NCBI GenBank assembly: GCA_002399565.1
Contig: DHDW01000030.1
Coordinates: 12,525 to 22,518 of the forward strand
Length of the DNA stretch: 9,994 nucleotides
Origin: Bacteroidales bacterium UBA4866
Lineage (GTDB): Bacteria > Bacteroidota > Bacteroidia > Bacteroidales > P3
Direction: 5' to 3'
In this document: piece by piece, positions 1 to 5,598 of the stretch
Layout of the letters: each line of letters starts with the position of its first letter
Numbering within the stretch: the first letter of the stretch is position 1
Position numbers and translations under genes: made by a program
The notes under the pieces: generated by a model
Databases searched by the model: none
Told to the model about the DNA's origin: nothing
The model's input: the letters and a program-made list of their open reading frames with translations, nothing else

Positions 1-1214
1 TGGAAGCAACATTTATTGCTGTTATGTTTTTTGGATGGAATAAGGTTAGCAAAGGATTTCACTTAGCCTCAACATGGCTTACTGTTTTTGGAGCTTCAAT
101 TTCTGCCCTTTGGATACTAATTGCAAATGCTTGGATGCAGTTTCCTACGGGAATGACCTTTAATCCAGATACTGTTAGAAACGAAATGACAGATTTCTGG
201 GCAGTGGCTCTATCTCCTATTGCAATAAATAAGTTTTTCCATACCGTTACCTCTTGCTGGGTAGTTGGCTCAGCTGCTTGTATTGGAGTTAGTGCTTGGT
301 TCTTATTAAAAAAACGTCATATTGACTTTGCTAAGAAAAGTATTCAAATTGGAGCAATTGTTGGATTAGTTGGCATTCTACTAACAATATATACTGGTGA
401 TGGTTCTGCATATCAAGTTGCACAAAAACAACCAATGAAACTTGCTGCAATGGAAGGCTTATATAAAGGACAAACTCAAGCTCCTTTGGTTGCTGTTGGA
501 ATATTAAAGCCTCATGAAAAAGCTATGCAGGATATTGAAAATCCTTCATATTTTAATATTGGGATTCCTTATGCTCTTTCTTTCTTGTCATATAGAGATG
601 CAAATGCCTTCGTTCCTGGAATAACAGACCTTTTGAATGGAGGATATCCAACTCAAGATGGCTCTAAAGAACTTTCTGCAAAAGAAAAAATGGAAAGTGG
701 CAAAAAAGCTGTTATGGCATTAGCCGATTATAAGAAAGCAAAGAAAGCTGGTAATGATTATGAAAGTAAAAAACAATTAGAAATACTAAATGCTAATTAT
801 GCAAACTTTGGCTATGGATTCATAAAAGATGAATCAGAACTTATTCCAAATGTTGCAATAACTTTCTATGCATTTAGATTTATGGTTATCTTTGGCTCCT
901 TCTTTATCATAATGTTTCTTGCAGTTACATATTTCATTGGCAAAAAGAAACCTTTTGAAAACTACACTTGGTTCTTATGGCTATGTATTTTATGTATTCC
1001 TCTTGCCTATATGGTATCACAAAGTGGATGGCTTGTAGCAGAAATGGGACGTCAACCTTGGGTTATTCAAGACCTTATGCCAACATCAGCAGCTATTTCA
1101 GCAATAAGCTCAAGCTCTGTTGCAACAACATTTATTATATTCTGTGTTTTATTCTCTGTTCTTCTCATTGCAGAACTCAGCATTATGTTTAAGCAAATTA
1201 AAAAAGGATTTTAA
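1..1214 (+). CDS. cydA: Cytochrome bd quinol oxidase subunit I (5' end outside window)
   Basis: Subunit I of cytochrome bd oxidase, an inner-membrane enzyme that oxidises quinol and reduces O2 to water. The gene is cut at the left edge. The reading frame is already open at base 3 and codes EATFIAV before the ATG at 24, matching the LESTF stretch of E. coli CydA helix III, so about 106 N-terminal residues are missing and ATG 24 is internal. Counting from ATG 24, H73 (E. coli H186) and M287 (M393) match the haem b558 ligands; K139 and E144 match the quinol-site K252 and E257; R285 matches R391; and a GRQPW motif lies at 342-346. The K139-R285 distance (146 residues) resembles E. coli (139), so this is a long Q-loop (L-type) enzyme. 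The Q-loop includes a Lys/Glu-rich stretch at about 215-252. Residue equivalences come from memory of the E. coli protein. cydB follows after 12 nt, so the two are co-transcribed; their promoter lies outside the window. Confidence 0.97.
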   Translation, partial: EATFIAVMFFGWNKVSKGFHLASTWLTVFGASISALWILIANAWMQFPTGMTFNPDTVRNEMTDFWAVALSPIAINKFFHTVTSCWVVGSAACIGVSAWFLLKKRHIDFAKKSIQIGAIVGLVGILLTIYTGDGSAYQVAQKQPMKLAAMEGLYKGQTQAPLVAVGILKPHEKAMQDIENPSYFNIGIPYALSFLSYRDANAFVPGITDLLNGGYPTQDGSKELSAKEKMESGKKAVMALADYKKAKKAGNDYESKKQLEILNANYANFGYGFIKDESELIPNVAITFYAFRFMVIFGSFFIIMFLAVTYFIGKKKPFENYTWFLWLCILCIPLAYMVSQSGWLVAEMGRQPWVIQDLMPTSAAISAISSSSVATTFIIFCVLFSVLLIAELSIMFKQIKKGF

Positions 1215-1226
1215 TACTAAAAGATT

Positions 1227-2375
1227 ATGGATTACAATTTTTTCATACAGTATTGGTGGTTTGTTATTTCTCTTCTGGGTGCAATTTTAGTTTTTCTTCT
1301 ATTTGTTCAAGGAGGACAAACCCTTATTCCTCAATTAGGAAAAAGCGAAATAGAAAAAACAATGATGGTAAATTCCATTGGAAGAAAATGGGAGTTTACA
1401 TTTACAACCTTGGTTACTTTTGGCGGTGCTTTCTTTGCAGCCTTCCCTCTTTTCTATTCCACTTCCTTTGGGGGAGCTTACTGGGTTTGGATGATAATTC
1501 TCTTTTGTTTTATTATTCAAGCTGTAAGTTTTGAATTTAGAAAGAAAGAGAATAATTTCTTAGGCGAAAAAACCTATAACACCTTCCTTCTAATAAATGG
1601 ATTTGGTGGCACCTTCCTTTTGGGAGTTGCTGTTGGCACTTTCTTCACTGGAAGTGAATTTGTGGTAAACAAAGAAAACATTGCAAACCCAATTATGCCA
1701 ATAATTTCACAATGGACTAACCCTCTTCACGGCTTAGAAGCACTTGCAAATCCTCGCAATCTTCTTCTTGGATTGGTTGTTTTGTTTCTTTCTCGCACCT
1801 TAGGCTCATTATATTTTATTAATAACATCAACGACCAAACACTTCAAGAAAGAGCAAAGAAAGCTCTTAAGGTTTGCGGAACAGTTTTTGTTGTTTTGTT
1901 TGTAACATTCTTAACCATTACCTTACTTTCAGAAGGATTTGCAGTTGATAAAGAAACAGGACTGGTTTCAATGGAGAAATACAAATACTTTAATAATCTA
2001 ATTGAAATGCCAGTGGTATTAGCAATGCTATTAATTGGAGTTGTATTGGTGCTTTTTGGATTAGGTAAAACAATGTTTTCAAAAATAATATTCAGAAAAG
2101 GAATTTGGTTTGCAGGAATTGGAACAGTTATGGCAGTGCTTAGCCTATTTTTGATTGCAGGTTACAATAACACCGCCTACTATCCTTCAATATTTAACCC
2201 TCAATCCTCACTAACAATTTACAATTCCTCTTCCAGCCTATTTACACTTAAAACAATGTCAATTGTTTCACTAATAATTCCTTTTGTTTTGGCTTACATT
2301 TTCTACGCATGGAGAAAAATGGATAAGGTTTCAATAACAAAAGAAGAAATGCAAGAAGACGGACATAAATATTAG
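1227..2375 (+). CDS. cydB: Cytochrome bd quinol oxidase subunit II
   Basis: Subunit II of cytochrome bd oxidase, a polytopic membrane protein paired with CydA. The 382 residues match the usual length and contain about eight to nine hydrophobic segments. Family landmarks are the N-terminal YWW (about residues 9-11), the NSIGRKWEF block (49-57) and the following GGAFFAAFPLFY block, which aligns with GGALFAAWPMVY of E. coli. The E. coli DGFDMG motif in the first helix is replaced by QGGQTL (28-33), so both of its aspartates are glutamines; the acidic residue after the conserved Trp is kept as Glu (E56). I recall this QGGQ form from Bacteroides CydB. The start follows cydA by 12 nt with no good Shine-Dalgarno sequence, only A-rich sequence. 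No CydX-like small ORF follows the stop; a terminator does. Confidence 0.97.
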   Translation: MDYNFFIQYWWFVISLLGAILVFLLFVQGGQTLIPQLGKSEIEKTMMVNSIGRKWEFTFTTLVTFGGAFFAAFPLFYSTSFGGAYWVWMIILFCFIIQAVSFEFRKKENNFLGEKTYNTFLLINGFGGTFLLGVAVGTFFTGSEFVVNKENIANPIMPIISQWTNPLHGLEALANPRNLLLGLVVLFLSRTLGSLYFINNINDQTLQERAKKALKVCGTVFVVLFVTFLTITLLSEGFAVDKETGLVSMEKYKYFNNLIEMPVVLAMLLIGVVLVLFGLGKTMFSKIIFRKGIWFAGIGTVMAVLSLFLIAGYNNTAYYPSIFNPQSSLTIYNSSSSLFTLKTMSIVSLIIPFVLAYIFYAWRKMDKVSITKEEMQEDGHKY

Positions 2376-2406
2376 GAATTATCCAAGTTCTTTTAATAGA
2401 TAAAAG

Positions 2407-2438
2407 CCTTCCATTACAAAAAAATGGAAGGTTTTTTT
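2407..2438 (+). terminator. Rho-independent terminator of cydAB
   Basis: A perfect 9-bp stem, CCTTCCATT (2407-2415) with AATGGAAGG (2423-2431), a 7-nt loop and a run of seven T (2432-2438), starting 31 nt after the cydB stop. Read on the minus strand the hairpin is followed by CTTTTA, so it might also stop the opposing DUF456 transcript weakly. Confidence 0.92.
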
Positions 2439-2479
2439 AATTTTACAATCAATTCTATTGCTTATTTATCAATGAAAAT

Positions 2480-2518
2480 TTGATATAAATTTCTTTTTAC
2501 TTGATATAAGTTTATCAA
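2480..2518. repeat. Left AT-rich direct repeat with terminal palindrome
   Basis: Two TTGATATAA words lie 21 bp apart (2480-2488 and 2501-2509). The block 2480-2509 matches 2651-2680 at about 25 of 30 positions in the same orientation. The second word is also the left half of an imperfect palindrome, TTGATA (2501-2506) with TATCAA (2513-2518), which could form a small AT-rich hairpin. No known element is recognised. Confidence 0.65.
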
Positions 2519-2558
2519 AGCCTTATTATAATTGAATAAAGTAAGGATTAAATTTTAC

Positions 2559-2637
2559 ATCCTGCCACCTTGCACACTACATCCTGCCACCTTACACTAT
2601 GTATCCTGCCACCTTACTTATAGTATGGTGCCACCTT
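2559..2637. repeat. Four-unit tandem array, 22-bp period, 13-bp core
   Basis: The core ATCCTGCCACCTT occurs at 2559-2571, 2581-2593 and 2603-2615 without a mismatch. A fourth copy at 2625-2637 reads ATGGTGCCACCTT. All four are spaced exactly 22 bp apart, about two helical turns. The 9-bp intervals between cores are poorly conserved. The core is 7/13 G+C in a strongly AT-rich gap. In the fourth copy the CC-to-GG change creates a GGTG-C-CACC inverted repeat. A 22-bp period is not a multiple of three and the array is not in an ORF, so it is not coding. The array is bracketed by inverted arms GAATAAAGTAAGG (2534-2546) and CCTTACTGAATTTATTC (2634-2650), which are complementary apart from a 4-bp insertion in the right arm. 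The geometry resembles iterons or a multi-site protein-binding array, but no replication or partition gene is nearby. Function unknown. Confidence 0.9.
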
Positions 2638-2650
2638 ACTGAATTTATTC

Positions 2651-2693
2651 TTGATTTAAATAAGTTTTTTCTTGATATAAAAAGTTTTATATC
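2651..2693. repeat. Right AT-rich direct repeat with terminal palindrome
   Basis: TTGATTTAA (2651-2659) and TTGATATAA (2672-2680) are 21 bp apart, the same spacing as in the left copy at 2480-2509. The second word runs into a perfect palindrome: GATATAAAA (2674-2682), a two-base AG centre, and TTTTATATC (2685-2693). The stem is almost entirely A/T and is not followed by a good T-run on either strand, so it is a poor intrinsic terminator; a protein-binding or recombination site is as plausible. Confidence 0.65.
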
Positions 2694-2780
2694 TTATTTC
2701 CGTAAAAATTAACAGGATTAGAATTTACATAACAAGCCATTGCAAGCTTATTAATTCAAAAAGTGTTTAAGAAAAAGTGT

Positions 2781-3272
2781 TTAGAATATTGCAATAAATA
2801 GTTCCTTGAAGAAGAAGAAGCCTAAAACAACGGCAACAATTAGTTTCATTATTGTTCCAACAAGAAAACCGATAAAAGAGCCAAATCCTGCTCTTAGAGC
2901 AAGAGAAAATTCCTTTCCAGAGATTAACTCACCAATAACTGCTCCAACAAATGGTCCCAAAATTACTCCCCAAGGTGAAAGAAACATTCCTAAAAACAAA
3001 CCAATACCACTCCCCCATGTTCCTGCTTTACTACCTCCAAATTTTTTAGTCCCCCAAATTGGCACAAAGTAATCTAATATTTGAACAATAATTACAACAA
3101 TTGCCCAACCAATTAGAAAAGCTAATGAATAATCAACCTTTGAAGTGAAATGCAAAAGAAGTATACCCAAATAACTTATAGGCAAGCCAGGTAATATTGG
3201 TAAAACACAACCAAGAAAGCCCACTATTATACAAATTGCACCAATTACATAGAATATAATATCTAATGTCAT
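2781..3272 (-). CDS. DUF456 family membrane protein
   Basis: A 163-residue integral membrane protein of the DUF456 family, whose function is not established. Hydrophobic segments lie at about 4-27, 30-41, 49-72, 87-116 and 130-162. Between them are the glycine-rich family landmarks: PGLP (28-31), the GTKKFGGSKAG-type loop (from 74) and GPFVGAVIGEL (106-116), which resemble glycine-zipper helices. Its ATG overlaps the stop of the upstream glycosyltransferase by 4 nt (ATGA at 3272-3269), so it is very probably translated by coupling and shares that transcript. The pairing suggests an envelope context but does not prove a shared function. No strong intrinsic terminator follows its stop, so the mRNA may extend into the repeat region at 2480-2693. 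Confidence 0.88.
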   Translation of the reverse strand: MTLDIIFYVIGAICIIVGFLGCVLPILPGLPISYLGILLLHFTSKVDYSLAFLIGWAIVVIIVQILDYFVPIWGTKKFGGSKAGTWGSGIGLFLGMFLSPWGVILGPFVGAVIGELISGKEFSLALRAGFGSFIGFLVGTIMKLIVAVVLGFFFFKELFIAIF

Positions 3273-4267
3273 AATCTATGTATTAGTTCTTTAATATTAA
3301 TTGTTGTTGAGCATTTGAAATGTCCTTTTGGGCATTTTTTATGTCCATGCAATCCACATGGACGACAAGTTAGATGTTCTTTTGTTTGAACAATTTTGGA
3401 ATCAGTGCTTAGTGGAGTAAATCCAAAAGCAGGAACAGTGGAACAAAAGACAGATGTTGTGGGAGCATTGACCGATGAGCAAAAATGTAAAGGAGCTGAA
3501 TCGTTGGTGAAATTCATCTTTGCGTTATCCATTAGAGAAACAGAGTCAAGAAAATTTAGTTTTCCTGCCAAATTATGACAAAGAGGATGATTTATGGCCT
3601 TTTTAATCTCATTGCAAAGTTCAATGTCACTCTTTGCACCAAGCAAATAGATAGCAGAGTCTTGAGGTACATGTTTTAAAAGGTCTATCCATCCTTGTGT
3701 ATGAAATTGTTTGGTAAACCAAAGAGAAGAAGGGCTAAGGGTGTAGTATGTTGTGTTTTTATACTGTTTTACTTTTTCAATAGATTGAGGTGTTGGGTAT
3801 AGTCTTGGAGGTAATACTTCCGATTCATCATCCAAACAAATTTCAGCAATGAGTTTAAAGTTACGTTCAATTTCATGAAAATGCTTACGTTTGCTTATTA
3901 AATGTTCTATTTTTCTATCAAAGAACATAGACAATGGGTTTTTCTTAAATCCAATCTTTAAATGAGCATCAGACAAAGCAGTTATTAGTCCTGAGGAGAA
4001 GAAACGATTAATATTTATTAGAATTTCGTAGTCTGACTTACGAATCCCTTTAATTATCTCTATTAGGTTTTTATATTTATTCTCTTTTTTATCCCATATC
4101 CAAACCTTTCCAACAAAAGGATGTTGTTCAAAAAGAGATTCATTGCCCTTTTTTACAAGTATATCTATTTTTTCTTTAGGATAGTTGTAGTGCAGTTCCT
4201 CCAACAAAGAAGTTGCAAGGACTACATCGCCAATGGAAGCTGTTTGAATTACAAGAAACTTTTTCAT
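3269..4267 (-). CDS. Glycosyltransferase family 9, heptosyltransferase-like
   Basis: A 332-residue GT9 glycosyltransferase (GT-B fold), related to the ADP-heptose:LPS heptosyltransferases WaaC/WaaF that build the inner core of lipopolysaccharide at the cytoplasmic face of the inner membrane. The N-terminal acceptor domain opens with MKKFLVIQTASIGDVVL, where D13 matches the catalytic Asp of WaaC. The C-terminal donor domain has SPSSLW (178-183), a LAGKLNFLD segment (233-241) and NDSAPLHF (255-262), matching the donor-binding D-x-x-x-x-H signature. It ends in a Cys/His-rich tail, C301, C304, C312, C319 with H307, H309, H316; a CP-x-x-H-x-x-C tail is common in WaaF-like proteins. The exact sugar cannot be told. 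The start is set by the first beta strand; no other Met is possible without losing it. A TACCTTTG promoter element lies only 4 nt upstream, suggesting an almost leaderless mRNA. It overlaps the following DUF456 gene by 4 nt. Confidence 0.88.
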   Translation of the reverse strand: MKKFLVIQTASIGDVVLATSLLEELHYNYPKEKIDILVKKGNESLFEQHPFVGKVWIWDKKENKYKNLIEIIKGIRKSDYEILININRFFSSGLITALSDAHLKIGFKKNPLSMFFDRKIEHLISKRKHFHEIERNFKLIAEICLDDESEVLPPRLYPTPQSIEKVKQYKNTTYYTLSPSSLWFTKQFHTQGWIDLLKHVPQDSAIYLLGAKSDIELCNEIKKAINHPLCHNLAGKLNFLDSVSLMDNAKMNFTNDSAPLHFCSSVNAPTTSVFCSTVPAFGFTPLSTDSKIVQTKEHLTCRPCGLHGHKKCPKGHFKCSTTINIKELIHRL

Positions 4268-4271
4268 TGCA

Positions 4272-4279
4272 CAAAGGTA
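4272..4279 (-). promoter_or_regulatory. Candidate -7 promoter element of the GT9-DUF456 operon
   Basis: The minus strand reads TACCTTTG, a full match to the Bacteroidota TAnnTTTG -7 box. It ends only 4 nt before the glycosyltransferase ATG. No convincing -33 TTTG lies at the usual 19-21 nt spacing, so the support rests on this one box and its location between the ilvE terminator and the gene. Confidence 0.45.
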
Positions 4280-4312
4280 TGGAAAAACTTCAAATAAGAT
4301 ACATAAGAAAAC

Positions 4313-4346
4313 AAAAAAAGACCAAGATTATTATTCTTGGTCTTTT
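4313..4346 (-). terminator. Rho-independent terminator of ilvE
   Basis: A perfect 12-bp inverted repeat, 4316-4327 with 4335-4346 (core GACCAAGA), with a 7-nt loop. On the minus strand it is followed by a run of T (complement of the A-run 4313-4319). It lies about 50 nt past the ilvE stop and separates ilvE from the glycosyltransferase promoter. Confidence 0.92.
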
Positions 4347-4398
4347 GATATTAGAGGTTAAAATCTAATTATATAGTTAAATCTATTGACTAAATTTA

Positions 4399-5412
4399 TT
4401 ATTCAACAACTAAATTCCAATTATGTTTGTCTTCTACACTTCCTTGTTGGATTCCAGTTAGAGTTTCGTATAGTTTTGTACAAACAGGGCCTGCTTCATT
4501 ACCATAGTCATAAACTTTTCCAGTTCCTCTATCAACAATTTGTCCAATTGGAGAAATAACTGCAGCTGTTCCACATGCAGCAACTTCTTCAAATGTTGAA
4601 AGCTCTTCAACATCAATAGGTCTTTGTTCTACTTTCATTCCCAAATCTTCTGCCAATTGACGTAAAGACATATTGGTAATGGAAGGAAGAATTGAAGAAG
4701 ATTGTGGAGTGCAATATGTATTATTCTTTATTCCAAAGAAGTTTGCAGCTCCTGCTTCATCAATATATTTTTTGTGAATTGCGTCTAAATAAATACAATT
4801 TGAGAATCCTTCATCATGAGCTCTTTGTCCTGATTTTAAAGAAGCAGCATAGTTACCACCAACTTTAAATGTACCAGTTCCAAGTGGAGCTGCACGATCA
4901 AAATCTTCTACAATTTGGAATTTAACTGGCTTAAATCCTGCCTTAAAGTAAGGTCCAACTGGTCCAACAAATACCATAAATAAGTATTCATCTGCTGGCT
5001 TAACACCAACTTCAGCTCCTGTTCCAATTAATAATGGACGAAGGTATAAAGATGCTCCTGAACCTGCTGGTGGAACAAATCTTTCATTTCTTTTAACAAC
5101 TTCAACACATGCTTTCACAAATAAATCTTCTGGAACTGGTGCCATCATAATTCCTTCTGCAGTACGAAACATACGCTTAGCATTTTCGTAAGGACGGAAT
5201 AAACGGATTTTACCATCAACTCCTCTAAAAGCTTTCATTCCTTCAAAACCAGCTTGTCCATAATGAAGACAAGTTGCAGCCATATGCATTGTTATTTCTT
5301 CTGATTGAGTAAATTCTAATTCACCCCATTTACCATTACGGTAATAGCAACGTACATTCCAATCTGTTTTGTAATAGCCAAAAGGTAGGCCTGACCAATT
5401 TATATCATTCAT
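4399..5412 (-). CDS. ilvE: Branched-chain amino-acid aminotransferase
   Basis: A PLP-dependent class IV aminotransferase that interconverts Leu, Ile and Val with their 2-oxo acids, using glutamate/2-oxoglutarate, in the cytoplasm. The 337 residues resemble the eukaryote-like (type II) BCAT branch. Landmarks in order are LHYGQAGFEGMKAFRG (49-64), FRPYENAKRM (72-81), LYLRPLLIGTG (122-132), FKVGGNY (182-188) with K183 as the PLP Schiff-base lysine by analogy with human BCAT K202, IDEAGAANFF (217-226), and GTAAVISPIG (281-290), which holds the PLP phosphate. No key residue is missing. The start at 5412 gives the family-typical N terminus; there is no Shine-Dalgarno sequence. The gene stands alone, with its own promoter (5453-5483) and terminator (4313-4346), and other ilv or leu genes are not in the window. 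Confidence 0.96.
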   Translation of the reverse strand: MNDINWSGLPFGYYKTDWNVRCYYRNGKWGELEFTQSEEITMHMAATCLHYGQAGFEGMKAFRGVDGKIRLFRPYENAKRMFRTAEGIMMAPVPEDLFVKACVEVVKRNERFVPPAGSGASLYLRPLLIGTGAEVGVKPADEYLFMVFVGPVGPYFKAGFKPVKFQIVEDFDRAAPLGTGTFKVGGNYAASLKSGQRAHDEGFSNCIYLDAIHKKYIDEAGAANFFGIKNNTYCTPQSSSILPSITNMSLRQLAEDLGMKVEQRPIDVEELSTFEEVAACGTAAVISPIGQIVDRGTGKVYDYGNEAGPVCTKLYETLTGIQQGSVEDKHNWNLVVE

Positions 5413-5452
5413 TGTTTAAAATATTTTTGATTGTAAAAATAGTTTTCAGTTG

Positions 5453-5483
5453 CAAACTTACATATTTTAATTGACCTGCTAAA
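5453..5483 (-). promoter_or_regulatory. Promoter of ilvE
   Basis: On the minus strand a -7 box TAAGTTTG (complement of 5453-5460) is preceded, after exactly 19 nt, by TTTA (complement of 5480-5483), one base off the Bacteroidota -33 TTTG. The -7 box continues as TTTGCAA. It leaves a leader of roughly 30-40 nt before the ATG at 5412. The remainder of 5413-5540 shows no other structure. Confidence 0.6.
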
Positions 5484-5540
5484 ATAAAACGACTTGTTCT
5501 TTCCATTTCATCAATTCAACCATCTATATTACATAAGTTT

Positions 5541-5571
5541 AAAAAAAAGAGCCTCTATAATCAGAAGCTCT
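5541..5571 (-). terminator. Rho-independent terminator after the DUF4382 gene
   Basis: On the minus strand AGAGCTTCT (from 5571) pairs with AGAGGCTCT (ending at 5548): a 9-bp stem with one G-U pair and a 6-nt loop, followed by eight T (complement of 5541-5548). It starts about 27 nt past the stop of the DUF4382 gene and ends the truA-DUF4382 unit. Confidence 0.88.
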
Positions 5572-5598
5572 AATTTTTCTTAATAATAATTTTTACTG

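Larger units (their letters stand above)
2376..2780. other. Gene-free convergent intergenic region with composite repeat
   Basis: These 405 bases lie between the 3' ends of cydB (+) and the DUF456 gene (-). I see no credible ORF here. In order it holds the cydAB terminator, an AT-rich direct repeat ending in a palindrome (2480-2518), an inverted arm (2534-2546), four 22-bp-period GC-rich units (2559-2637), the opposing inverted arm (2634-2650), a second AT-rich repeat ending in a perfect palindrome (2651-2693), and a 14-bp-period duplication (2758-2783) that runs into the DUF456 stop codon. The stretch 2694-2757 shows nothing recognisable. Because both flanking genes point into the region, it is unlikely to be a promoter for either. 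Confidence 0.85.

Noticed and set aside
24..1214. ATG at 24 as the real start of CydA
   Set aside because: The frame is open to the left edge and the codons before 24 match conserved CydA helix III; a start at 24 would lack the haem b595 ligand region.
968..1534. Extra plus-strand ORFs of 74 and 93 codons inside cydA and cydB
   Set aside because: They lie wholly inside the real genes in other frames and are rich in Cys, Ser and Tyr, as expected for shadow frames.
2556..2640. CRISPR-like array of short repeats
   Set aside because: The conserved core is only 13 bp and the intervals 9 bp, far below CRISPR repeat and spacer lengths, and no cas gene is present.
2480..2693. Plasmid-type replication origin with iterons
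   Set aside because: The 22-bp period fits iterons, but there is no rep or par gene, no recognisable DnaA box, and all neighbours are chromosomal housekeeping genes.
2674..2693. Palindrome as terminator of the DUF456 transcript
   Set aside because: On the minus strand it is followed by AAGAAAAAA and not a T-run, and the stem is almost all A/T, so it is not supported as an intrinsic terminator.
2806..3072. 88-codon plus-strand ORF opposite the DUF456 gene
   Set aside because: It is antisense to a recognisable family and its Pro/Lys-rich sequence is the mirror of Gly/Phe codons.
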